From the NCBI RefSeq assembly GCF_001640805.2, contig NC_066856.1, forward strand, positions 4,192,826 through 4,256,825: a DNA stretch of 64,000 nucleotides, read 5' to 3'. The position numbers and the translations under genes are program-made. Source of the DNA: Lates calcarifer (Eukaryota > Chordata > Actinopteri > Centropomidae). Below, piece after piece: positions 47,346 to 60,023 of the stretch. The notes under the pieces are model-generated. The model had not been told where the DNA came from. It saw only the letters and a program-made list of their open reading frames with translations, and made no database searches. Position 1 is the stretch's first letter; each line of letters starts with the position of its first letter.

Positions 47346-50089
47346 GACAACACAAAGCTGTACAGGAAAGAACAGAGAACAGAGTTCTGTACATCACCAG
47401 AAAGTGAGAAGGCCTTTCCACCAGAGGCTTTTATTTTGAAGGATACTTATCAGCTTATCAGCTCTCATAACATAATTGTAGTGTGATGGCAGTGTTTGTG
47501 TTGAGTGAAGTATACATGCAGCCAGATATTGGATTACAATTGTGGATACATTTTCCTAGCACTGAGTGCAGGTTTCTGACACCCTTTTCTGTTTAGTGGT
47601 CTGTTTGGTGGAGACAGTTGTGTTACTGTGGATGCAGAATCAGACACTTGTATTGTTGAAACCTTTGTTAATATGAGAAACTACCTTGAAAAATATTTAC
47701 TGCAACCATTTTATAGAAATACTGCAGCAGGACTGGTGCCACTGAGAGCAGATATTTCCACTTATGAAAACATCTAAAAAAAGATGAACATCTGTTTTAT
47801 TCCTTTCCTATTATACACCAGCTCAGCTTTTCACATTCTACTACAGCACAACTGTCTCACTGTACTGAACTATTACCAGTGTTTCCTGAGCAGGCCCACT
47901 TTAATGCTCAACAGCTTCTTGCCAATATCAAATACCACTCTCAGTAGTTTTATGGTTGTGGACAGTTTTGGATTCTGGGAAAAACTCTGATGTGTTCTGC
48001 ACTGGAAAGGTGAAATCAGATTTAACAATAGCTTGCTGGATCTTGTAGCCACTGCAACATGCTGGTTTAACACTGATAGTGCTCTGTCTCTGATTGGAAT
48101 GGACAGAAAGTCAACAGAAACTGGTTTTGCATGATATTCAGTAAAGCTGAACATATATTTTGATCTTAATGGCCAGCTGTGTAACAAATTACCCATGTTC
48201 AGGACAAATTGGCGTAATGATCAATTAAACATGTTTGCCAGGACCTCACATCGGACATTAACGTTGAAAAGTAAGCTTCGCATTTTTGTAGAGTTGGTGT
48301 AATGGTTGGTCATTTGGTTGCCCATAGAAACCAAAAGTATAGAAAGAACAGCATGCAATTCTTTGAGCTAGAAAGAAAATTATTTTAGGTGTAATTCTGT
48401 ATAAGGTAAACAAGTGATGACTCCTGTTTATGAAGTACAGACGTGCAGAAGTGTGAATCTTTCCAAAAGATATGACATGAGTACATTTTTATTGATCAAT
48501 TACCTTCTTAAAGTGCAGTAAACAAAAACAACCCCTAAATCTAACTAATATTTAGTCTGACCACTTTTGACAGCACAACACAGCATCAAACCAAAATTCT
48601 CAAATGTATTGCAGCCCAATGTCCCATTAAGCTGCTCATTGTCTACAAAACCAACTAAGTTATTAAACCACACATAAGTTCATTGATTTTAAGTGTTGTG
48701 ATAAGCTGTAAAAGGCAAATGTCCATCATCAGCAATTATATTGGATTTAATGTGATAATAATATTCTAGTTTTATAGTGAGTCCTGAGGGAATAATTTAA
48801 TTTAAAGTACAATGAAGTCTTTCATTTAAAAAATGTTCTTTTCATTATAAAGTCATGTGTTCAGGGGCTGAAAGTAAAAAAAGTTTGATTAACACACTGC
48901 TTCCTATTTTATACTTTATCACTGGTTTAGACAACAGTAAAGCACTATTTTTGCTCTAGAAATGTGCGTGATAAGACAGATAGAGGATCATAGAGCCTAC
49001 TTAAAGGTTGCACTTTGAAGTCTTACTCTGTTTAAAGTTACTGTTTTTTCATACACAGCACAAAATGTGCACAAAATGTGAAAACAGAGTAAAACAAGCC
49101 ACCATGTTGTTGTTGTTGTTGTTGTTTTTTTTTTTTTTATATTTTCATTCAACTGACTGATGCCAAAATTGAAAAGTAGATCAGTCTGGTGATTGATTTT
49201 TACATATGAAGTGACTTTCATGGTAGCTCCATAAAAATGGAAAGATGAATGAAAAGTTTTAGGCATCAGTGGTCGCCAATATAGAATATTAATTAATGTT
49301 GTAGTCCATGCACACTTTGTTCACAAATGACTAAATTGCCAGCGTATTAAATTCTAATGCAATGTGCATGAGCATAATTGATTGCGAGACATATTTTGCA
49401 GCATAGAAATAGAGTTTGTCAGGTTTAGTAAAATCAAAATAAGAATATATGGAGGAATAAATAATGGAAGGAAGGGGTGAGTCAGGAAACAATGACCATA
49501 GTAGGAGGAGAGGGAAGGAAGGAAGGAAGGGGGGAAGTATTTAAATGAACAGTTTCCTAGAGTTCCACAGTTGGAGGGATCCTGAATTCTTCACAGTCTG
49601 TGGAATGTCAGTTGACTGGACCTACGAGCCACTGACTCTGTCTTTTTGCTCTCCACCCACACACTCTCCTCATGTCTGCTCAACCATCCCCGGGCATCAT
49701 AAATCATCTTACAATATGTCTGAGAAGATCCCTTGCAATTGTGTGACCTTGTATGTCAGAGCTTATTTGGAAGTTTTCCAGGTCAGGGAAGAGTCAGGGT
49801 TTAAACTGGGGTGTAAGAAAGCTGATCTGGTCTCCACAGTCAGGGTTGTCCTGACTGTAGCAGGATACTCTCCTCGAGGTCAACAGGCTACTTCATCCCA
49901 GCCTCTGTTCAGGAGTCAGGAAGCAGGGGAAATCCATCATCCATGTGTTTCTGTGCTGCCAACCAGTACTGCTGCTGAGGGCAGTTAGTCTGAGTAGTCT
50001 GAGACAAGGACCACATTATTATCCTTACACAATAATGCTTCCTCAGTGTTGCTTTGCCTAAGCTACTCACAAATGTAACAAGTTGTACT

Positions 50090-50116
50090 ACTTCTTCTTC
50101 TTCTTCTTCTTCTTCC
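50090..50116 (+). repeat. (TTC)n microsatellite
   Basis: About nine TTC units followed by a T run. Confidence 0.9.
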
Positions 50117-53100
50117 TTTTTTTTTGGAACATTCAGAGTCAGTTGCTAAGTTGCATTATGATTATACTTTTTGGTCCAAAGTGGTATCATCTGTCCACAT
50201 CTGAAGGCAAATGTGTTTATAGTTGTTCTAAATGGTTATTCTAAAAAACATGGAAAAGGATGAAAAGATGGTTGTCCCAGAGATGGGCAAGTTGCAGTAG
50301 ACATTCAGATTCACACACTTTCAGTTTCTCCTCAAAGGTGTTCATGGTGTTGTACTTGGCAGTGCACATGAAAAGCCACAGGAGTAGTTGTTTAAAGAAT
50401 GAAAAATGAGAGACTTCGTCAATGAATCTGTTGAAGCAAAACATTTTATTGAATATGAAAATAGTTCTTTATTTAATTTTTATTGATTGATTAGTCTGCT
50501 AATCTTTTCAGCTCTACTTGAAAGTGAAGCTCAAACCCTTTAGTCAGACGCAGCCCCCCTAATTCTGTCATCAGAAAAGTGTGGGGGGAGAGTTAGTGCA
50601 CAAACCTGAAAATAAATAGAAAAGTTAGTGTTCTACAACCCTTTTGATTACAGCCCTAACCCTGGTCTCCCTTGAAAGGTAACTCTGATTTTTAGATAAG
50701 AAATACTGGACCAAAGTTGGAGACACAAACAATGTAGAAGTTATTCTGCCATGCCTGATTTTTTTAGCATGAAAAAGGCCTGTAGTAGTAACTTTTGTGT
50801 AGAAAACACTCTGGAACCATAGCCACAAGTCTGAAACAATTTTGTGTCAACAGCTGCAGTGATCTGGGAGATCCTAAAATGCTTTGCACAGACAGAATCA
50901 GGAGACTTAGAGTGTATAATTTGTCGAGGTTGTGTGAGGACTGAGTCTGGTACAGACCATAACACCCAAAGTAGTGCAGAAGCCAAAGCATCCCATGGGT
51001 GGGACAGTGTATTTTAAAAGGTTGAGGCATTCTGACTGCAACTAACGGTTATTTTCATTATTGAGTAATGTGCTCATTACTTTCTCCATTCATTGTTCAG
51101 TCTAACATGTCAGAAAATTGTGGAAAAATGGCCATCACAATTTCCTAAATGTCAAGTTATAATTAAAAATGGAAAAAAATCAGTTGTTAAAGTTGTAAAA
51201 ATTGTTTAAACTAAGTTCTTACTATAGTCATAGACTTCTAACTGTATAGGACTGGTTGACTGACATGTAATATGTGAAACCATGTGTACAAGACAGCTTG
51301 ATCCAGGAAAAGCCTTTATGATCGGATGTGATCAATACTCAGAAGCATAGTGGTTAATAGCTCCAGTACGGCTGGTAATTCTCTCCATCAGTATTGATCC
51401 TGCAGTGGATCTGTGAAACGTTTTATGCGAGTTTACTGTGAAATCAATGTGGCTGTAAAAACTGGTGATTAGGTTTTCTGCCAAAGCATCAGTTAAAACT
51501 TAAAGTAACACCTTTTGTCTTTTCTCCACAGTCGTCAGAAGTGTGCATTTAATACAGATGCTCTGAGTCCTAAGCCAGGTCTGTTGGCAGACAAGCTCGT
51601 AGTTTAGCAAATGGTCAGGTTGTAGCCTGTTGTTCAGTTCTGTCCAAACCCCAAATGGTTCTCGTCAGGTTCAGCTTTGTGCTGCTTACCATCATACTGA
51701 TTTGTTGTGCTTAAAGCTGTATGGGCTTGTTATTAAGAATCTCTTTGAGGGAAGTCACTGCCAAGTGAATTTATGAACAGTCATTCTTGCAGTGCTGTAT
51801 CACATTCATCACGTATAAATTCAGAGAGAGAAGAAAAGAGAGAAAATAAGGCTCCTCTTTTCTCATCAGAGAATGAGAGGAAAACCTATCTACCTGCCTA
51901 CCTAGGTTTGCTTCTCTTTTAATGAATTATTTAACACTGATTATTGACTTTATCTTAAGTCATTATAACAGCCATTTCATGTTGTGGGCAAATGGAGGGG
52001 TTTGTTTGTCAAGGGATTACAAAGCAGTCTAGGGCTGCAGCTAATGATATTTTGTTTTCTTTTCTTTTTTTTTTTTTTTAGATAATCAATTCATTGTTTA
52101 GTCTAAGCCCAAGCAGACTTCTTCAAATTCTTTTTTCTGTCTGACCAATGGTCCAAGACCTTACATTAACAGTAACACATAACAAGGATTAAAGATCAGA
52201 GAAAAGCAGCACATCCTGACATTTGAGAAGAGAGAACTATCAAATATTTGGCATTTTGCTTGATACATTACTTAAATGATTAATCAGTAATTATTTAATC
52301 ATATTTTACTGATGAATGAAATAAAATAAACTGTTCTTAGTAGGTAAGTAGGTATCTTAGAGCTACAGCACACAACTTGTACTGTAAACACTAGGTAGAT
52401 AAAATTAACAAACTTTGTATGGTAATGAATAAGCTCTGTGCTAAGAGGCTCTGTGCTGGTGTTAGACCTAAACAAACCTAACTAAACCCAAAATATAAAA
52501 TGCAGACTGGTATAGTTAATAAAACTTTATTTCATTCTGTTATCAAATGTAAAGACACAGTCGAACAATTAAGTTGAAAGAAAAAATATATCTGAATATC
52601 CTTGTGAAATATTTGGTTCTAGAAGCTTGGATACATAGTGACTGCTAGATGGTAGTTAGCCACCACTAACACACTAGCCACCAAGGAACTAGTACGTAAC
52701 AACAGCTCCCAGGCTTCTTTGTATTTTCTCTGTAATGTGCAGTACACTCCCATCTGGCAGATTCTTGGGATTATGCATCATCTCATTCAATAAAGTTCTT
52801 TTGAAGGGAGCAGAAAGACTCTCAGGGCTAATGAGCTTTCAAACAGTTTGCAAACTTTCAGTTGCCTGTTAGCACAACCACTAATTGGACATTGAGTTAG
52901 TGGAGCAGTTTATTCTCTGGCAGAGGACATTAAGTAAAAGTGGATGACAACCAATAAAGTTTGAGAGCTTCCTTCATTTTGGACTCCCCAACTCCCTGTT
53001 CCCCCAAAACTTTGCCATGATGGTCAAAGGTTCAAATTTGCAGGTCAAAGTTCACCAAATAGGAGGTAGAACTGAGTGTGAATCTGCTGACTGTGGCGAG

Positions 53101-55230
53101 TCTACTGAAATTAGTTGATTTCCCCATGATATTTTGGTATTTTAAATGTGGGCATGACCTAGAATCAAAAGTAACATATCAAGTCATTATACCCTCTGAC
53201 CAACGAACTCTGACCTCTGACTGAATGTTTGAACACACACACTGATTCTTTAGCATGTATTAACATGTTTTATGCTTAATTTGTCAGGATGAAAGATGAG
53301 CAACATGTTGAGGCAACAATCAGCACCAGCTCCAGAATGTAGAGTTGAGTAATCCCCAAATGATTTTAGTAAACCAGAGTCAACTATGTGACAAAGTTCT
53401 ACACTTTACACAGTGTCATTTTTCTTTCTTAATAGTGTTTGTGGAGAATGACTTGGTAAACAATTTGACAGATTCTTTTCAATTCAATCAAGTTATTGAT
53501 TATTTGAAATGGTAGAACCCATTGGCCAGGACCTTATGGTGTTTCATCATGTGGATTTCTGATTCGCACCGTGTCTCATAGGCAGCCAGAAAAATACAGA
53601 TGTGTCCATCTACGTTAGTTTGTGTGAACACATACATAGATGTGTAATGTGTGTGTGTGTGTCTGGCGGGGCTGGAGGGGTGGAGTCTGAGATTGCGTGA
53701 CAGAAACGGATTGAATGAATGAAATGATGGAGGGATAGAGGGCAGAGCGGAAGAATGGGACGGTACAGAGTGAACCGGTCGCTGTAATCCCCCCTCACAA
53801 CGGTAGCAGCTGGACCAGTGTGTCAGCAACCAGGCTTTACTACAGCCAATCAGGCCTGCTGGGAATTATACAGCAGGGTGTAGAGATGTATGTCACATGG
53901 ATGGAGGGATTGGTATATGGAGGAATATGGTTAAGAGGTGTGTTTGAGGTAGGGGAAGGAAGGTGATCTGAGAATTTTTTGGAATTGTCAGTATTGAAGT
54001 GAACTATACAAACTACAAACTAGTTTTATGTTCACTGCTCATTTATAGTTTCAATGCTTTCATTAGCTTTAAACTGGAAATCTGACTTTGCTTTTGTTGT
54101 TTAGTTTGCCTTGAATTTAACTGCACGTAATATGAAAAAGGCCTTGAAACATGTAGCAGTGCATGCATAGACTTTTTGTGAGGGGTTAGACATAACAGCA
54201 ATGGTGTAATCCTAGCTTAATGCCAAATTCAAAGAATCAGCCAGAGAGACTCAGCTCATATGTCATCAAAGGGATGAAATACAAAGAAAGGGACAGCTAA
54301 AGGAAAGTAGTTTGACAGGCAGAGAATGCAAAAAGACAACCACTGAGACGGCAATGAAACTGCACAGAAACCCTGCAGACCAAGAGATAAGCTGCAGATA
54401 CCTCCAGTCTTTGTGTCAATATGAAAAAATACTGACATTAATTTATGTGCTGAAATAATCAACTGCAATCCAGTCAGCCTGTCAGAGCCAAATAAAGTCT
54501 CAGTTCTTGGTTGTATGCTTTTTCTCATTCCACCACATTCACAGCAGAATAATCATTAGTGTTCCTCAGTGCCTGCTGCAAGGTTGAGGTTACGTGTGTG
54601 AGCAAGTCAGCATATTTTCCAACACTGAATATTCTGCAAGAGAAAGTAATGCGTGCTGCTTCTGTGACACTTGTTCAGGGGTTGTCAGGGCTTTTGCATG
54701 TTACAGTTTGTTCCTCTGAACTCCAGGTGGAGAGGTGGAAATTGGTTCATATTTTTAGCTGTGTTGCCAATATATTATCTTTGCATGAAACCAAGTATAA
54801 ATGGAGATGGGGCTAGTGGAAAATACGAAAAAAGAGAAGAACTCAAATAGCTGTGAACAGCCTTGAGGAATGTGAAGCATTTAAAGTTTACAGTCAGGTT
54901 CATGAGTAACTGGGCAGAGAATTCCTTTTTTTGTCATATAGAATCCACTATTGTACTGGGTCAGCAGACCAAGCTGCAGTGTATACACACATTTGTGAAT
55001 ACCCTCTGACATGTTCTAGCCCTGGATGAGTGTGTGTCCACTACCTGTGTGTGACAATGTTTGTTTTGGGATTAGATTTTGACCTCTGCGTGTCTGTCCG
55101 CGAGTGTACGCGCACGTCTGTCCTGCTTTGCATTCCATTGCGATGCGTAAAGCCTCGTTCTGCAACAATAGGGCATAGTTCCCAAAGAAATACTGTGTCT
55201 GTGTGTATTTCGGCGTGTGTAGGCGAGACC

Positions 55231-55287
55231 ATGGGGACATACAGGGAATTCATTCAGTCACTGAGGCGTGTGTCCTTTCTAAACGAG
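55231..55287 (+). CDS. Candidate alternative first coding exon, 19 codons
   Basis: GACCATGGGG gives a strong start context. The frame runs MGTYREFIQSLRRVSFLNE to GAG|GTGAGG in phase 0. The 160 nt upstream are CpG-rich compared with the surroundings (CCGCGAGTGTACGCGCACG, GCGATGCG). I do not recognise the peptide. The same frame is open back to about 55030, so the ATG choice rests on context alone. It may be an alternative start of the gene beginning at 45.2 kb, or a chance arrangement. Confidence 0.3.
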
Positions 55288-56078
55288 GTGAGGAAGGGAG
55301 GAGAAGGGAGGACGTGATGGAGGGTGTGGACACGACTACCTGTCTGTCTTTCTGTCTGTCTGCTCTCCAACATGCTAATGGGATACAGCGAGTGCTGAAT
55401 TATACAAACATGTCCTGAGAGTCCTGTGTAATTCTATTAAGATGAGAGAACAGCTTTGTCATGCGCACACACACACACACGCACACGCGTGCGCGCATGC
55501 TCACGCTCACGGTCAAACACTAGCCCTTTCACTTAGCCCTCAAACAAGCCCACTGTGAGTTTCATCAAGGCACTGTGTGGATGTGAGAGCAGCAGGACTC
55601 ACATACACACACACATACAGGGCACATATTAACATTACCTAAAGTGGAGCTCTGTGAATAGAGCCAAACATCAAAGACAAACTGGCTGTTAGGAGCAGAT
55701 GAGGAGGGCACTCACTGATCCACAACACACTCGTCTCTCCCTTTCCATTTGTGTGTTTCCATTTTATTGTCAAATTTCTTGCATCTGTATGAGTAAACAA
55801 CTATAATCTTATGGAAACTTTTTAGCAGTTCAAAAAATACAGTTACAGTAGTTCTGGCTACAGCGTGTGTTCTGAATAAACACACTTCCTGAAAAGAATC
55901 TGAAGAATCTTGTTCTTTCAACAAAATTGGCCAACAGTCAGCCCTGAGACAGGATGTGATGTCATGGTCCTGGTCCAAAGGCAAAAACAGATAAATATAG
56001 TACTGGCAGTGTAATATTATTCATATTAAGTTGGTATTACATTGCCAGATCAATGGCTATATTTCCAAATATAAAATT

Positions 56079-56130
56079 TGCATGTTCTCCCCATGCTTCC
56101 TCTCACAGTCTGTGTTTTAAGACATTTTCC
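56079..56130 (+). repeat. Degraded SINE remnant
   Basis: GCATGTTCTCCCCATG followed by CCTCTCACAGTCTGTG resembles the central part of the SINE at 43.4 kb (GTTCTCCCCGTG...CCTCCCACAGTCC in the family). The match is short. Confidence 0.3.
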
Positions 56131-57216
56131 AACATCCAAGCGACTAATCAAGATATTGCTGTACTATCAAATTGAACTGAAAATGCTAAGGTTGTGCCTT
56201 TTTTACTCAACAAATACATTTCCATTAAATTTTGTAATATACAAGTACAAGTACAACTTCTAGATTTGTATACTTGTTACTGTATGGTTTTTAGTAACGA
56301 TATTGTATTCTAACTCTCTTTTCAGTTTTCAGTTCACTTCATAATAATTCACCAAAAATATCTATTATTATTGTCATTATTATTATTTATCTGCTGCCTG
56401 TATTGCTTTTCTTATCCACTCTTCTTCACTCCCACACATCCTCATCCACAACTCTCTCTTTTCCCCTGTCAACCCTTACCACTGCTCCTTAACACCATCT
56501 TTTTCTTCCATCAGAGAATCAATAGAGCTTTCTCTTGTTCTTTCTTCATTCTGTCTCCCTTCTCCTCTCCTCTCCTTTGCTATTGGCTGGTCGACAGATT
56601 TTGGAGGCTGTTATGGCTTTACGTCATCGCTGATTAGGAAAGCAGGGCTCTGTGTACTTTTCATGCACAGACACACATGCACGCACACAAACACAGACAG
56701 TTCCTCTGGCAGTAAACACTGTCAGTGCTTTTGCCAGTTACATGGGAAAGCCCTTACAGACTGGCATGGCCTGTGCATTATTCATCTGCGTATAGCATAC
56801 TGTTCATTATGTACTATATGTGGGATATCGTGCATTGGAGCTGTGCTGTTACACAACGATCTTGTTCATATGGTAGAAGCACACATGCATGCACTCGCTC
56901 TCTACCTCTATTGGGAAGGCCTAAAAACACACCAGAAAGCCCTTTAAGCAGTTTCTTTAAAATTTATGTCATGCACATACAACTTGTAACATTTTATATA
57001 ATTCTCAGTCCAACACATACTCATGACCATGAACGTATGCTAAAGTCACAAATAGTGTATGAGAGCACACACACTTCCAGGACTGCGTGTACTCCTCAGT
57101 GCGTCATCAGACTATTTTCATCTGAGTCACATCAGCCTCATCTGATGGTGTTGCATCCGGAAGACAGGATTGATGGCAAGGTGAAAATTAAGGTTTCAAT
57201 TTGTCTAAGCGAGTGT

Positions 57217-57236
57217 GTGTGTGTGTGTGTGTGTGT
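57217..57236 (+). repeat. (GT)n microsatellite
   Basis: About ten GT units. Confidence 0.9.
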
Positions 57237-58086
57237 TTGCATAGTTATTGCTATGCAGCAGCCCAGCCCCAGATGAACACATAATGAGCACATTAGTGAT
57301 TGACTGACTCATCACTTAGTTCATCAATCTTATGAGCAAGTGGTATTTATACTTAAAGAGTTGTTTTTGTTTTGTTTTTGTTGCTTTTTTAACTTCATCA
57401 TCTTTAACCTCCCATATTTTTGTCACATTGACACAGTTAATGGCCTCATAAAATGGAATAAGTATTGGCTAATATTGCAACAACATAACATTATAAACTT
57501 TCTAGTAAAATTTTATTTTGCATGAAAACAGTGAAACTAATATTGGTGTTACATAGTTAAAGGTTAAGAAGTAATGTGTACTTGCTTTAATCCCAATCAG
57601 TTCAACACAGTGAGTTATATTGATTTTAAAGACACAAAAAAAGTCAAAACCAGTGCAGCAGAGGCAGTGACATTGTGACTCTTAGTGTCAAGTATGGGTC
57701 AAGCTCAGTCAAGTGCTACATCCTAAATTTCCCATAATTTAACTCAGTAGTATCTTTTATTGGACGCTCCCTGCCCTGTGAAGGCCTTTCAAACTCTGAG
57801 CCCCACAGAGCCACAGATGACATGGTTTCAAATGTTTTCACTGTAGAAGTATTCCATAAACTTAATCTTTAGAGATAAAAAATGGCAAAGTGCCCCTTTT
57901 AATTAGGAAAGAAAACAAAATGTACTGGCATCAGATTGGTTCTTGGTTTGAATTGGAATTTATATCAGGAAAGAAAAAGAGGGATTAGTTTACCTTTTAT
58001 TTCCATGAATCTTGGCTGTGTCTGTCATATAAGAAACAGTCCTAAGATAGATAGATAGATACTTTCTGTGCCATTCATTAAATGTC

Positions 58087-58088
<2 letters not shown>

Positions 58089-58115
<27 letters not shown>
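58089..58115 (+). repeat. (TA)n microsatellite
   Basis: About 13 TA units, 25 nt after a short (GATA)n run. Confidence 0.9.
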
Positions 58116-58118
<3 letters not shown>

Positions 58119-59991
58119 TATATTATTAGGAACATACTACAGGCTGCAGCACAAATACTATTACCCAGTCATTATGACCACAGGCTGTATGTATCAGTGG
58201 CTATTTTATGATGACCACCAACTGGAGTTCATATATTACCTGTTAAGGATAAAAAGTTTTTGAAAATTGTTATTTATCCCTTAGTCAGGGGGCAGACGGC
58301 TGCAGACTGACTTATATATATCTGTGAATTAGGTCATCATGGAAGACTGCAGGCCAAACCATTATATCACTTATTGCTCTGCACCACAGCAAGGACAGTG
58401 ACCAGCCCATTTGGACAAAGTATTTGTGTCCCTAGCCTAGGGTCAACACACACACACACAACACTGTGTAGTGGGTGAGGAGCTGGAAAACGAGACTCTG
58501 ACCTGACCAAGACCCCTCTGCTAAAAGTTCTGTCACTATTATTGGCCTGTTGGTGCAGATGGATGAATCAGGCATGACTTAATACACCATTGCCTCTGTC
58601 ATTCCTAAATGGGAGGCATCAAATGTAGCCACATAAGGCCTCCATAACCTGTGACAGTGTGCAGATAACACATGGTTTGACCTTTTGTAAACTTCCTGTT
58701 TAATTATCCCTGAGAGCATCATTCACCTTGTGTGAGTGTGTGCGCTTTGGGCTTCATTGCTTTTCTAACTCTTAAAAACACACACACACACAGACACTTT
58801 AGCCTGGCTGCCATCACTTTTTATGTAACAAGCTTCCAAAATTGTGTGTGTCCTCTCTGCTCTGACCCCTTTTATGCGGCATGAATATTTTATCAGTGGA
58901 TCAACCACCACATTTCCCTTTGTGTGTTTGTTCAAGCAAATATAGCAAATCTGAGAGCAAAGTTCACAGAGAGATCATATATTTTTTAAGTATTTATGTC
59001 TGGGACTCTTGTCCGTTTCCGTCTACCAGCATGTTCCACTTTTGTGCGTCAGTCAGACTTGTCATTCCCATGTGTAGAAGCAACACTGGTTTTGGTTGTG
59101 TAACCAAGTGACAAATGAACGACAACTGCATTCACATTCATTCAAGCTTGAGATCTTTGGACCATAAGAGCAGAAATCAGGAACTGTTTTTAGGGACTTC
59201 AAACTGTGTTTGAACTATGTTTCAGTCATTTGATTGTTGTTTTCCAAGACTCAGTCTTGTTAGCTAACTTTACTGGCAGACACATAACGCCATTGAAATG
59301 TTAAATGCTAAACAGCTAAATTAACATCTGAAAAAGAGATACAATATTTTGGGTCAAACAGTGTGTCATCTGCATATTGTGTGAGATTTTTTGGCAGGAT
59401 ACTTTTTTATTTATCAGTAGCATGCAGTGCATGACTCCACAGGTACATGCAGGTAGTTCAATATGTAACACAACCACAGTAATTGATTCATGTGTTGTTT
59501 CTGCTGTTTTTTTTAGTATTGTTTAGCTTAAATATAACTTTTGCCATAATTTTGGTTTTGTAGGTTACTAGTAGTTATTTATATAATTTTTAATTGTGGA
59601 AGAAAAGGTCATCAACAAATATTTTTCATTATAGTTTTTTGTTGACCTTGATTGAACACTGCAGGGTCACTGGAAAGTCCTAGCTCAGGAGCAGGGACTT
59701 TTTGAGAGCAGGAACTGTAGCCCTTGGGCTAAACTTGGACACAGTTCCCTGATTTTAAAGGTAGGAAAGTACCTACATACAGAGTACAACAGAAGAAGGC
59801 CATTCATTTCTTAGCTCTGCAACTGCCCCTGTTCACAGGAGCTGTAGACATTCATGCACACACTGACATAGACACACACACACAAATGCAAACACACGCG
59901 CACACACATTGACACACACATACATACACTCTCTCCTGTGTCTGAAGATAGTAAGTGATGGAGGAGAACTGCACCTGTACGCCTCCTGAGA

Positions 59992-60023
59992 CTAATTACG
60001 ATACAGTCTAATTACGATACAGT
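59992..60023 (+). repeat. Perfect 16-bp tandem duplication
   Basis: CTAATTACGATACAGT occurs twice, head to tail. Confidence 0.95.

Noticed and set aside
49545..49988. 147-codon open frame on the + strand
   Set aside because: No recognisable motif, no conserved look, and no CpG or promoter signal; likely chance.
51532..51578. Possible 47-nt non-coding exon (TTTTCTCCACAG acceptor, CCAG|GTCTGT donor)
   Set aside because: Acceptor is good but the donor is poor, the segment is CpG-poor, and there is no coding frame of note; not enough to call.
56725..57276. 183-codon open frame on the + strand
   Set aside because: Composition is irregular, it ends in a (GT)n run, and no domain or splice logic is seen.
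58045..58070. (GATA)n followed by TACTTTCTGTG as a LINE tail
   Set aside because: It recalls the fish GATAGATACTTTATT repeat end, but the match is too short and imperfect to call an element.
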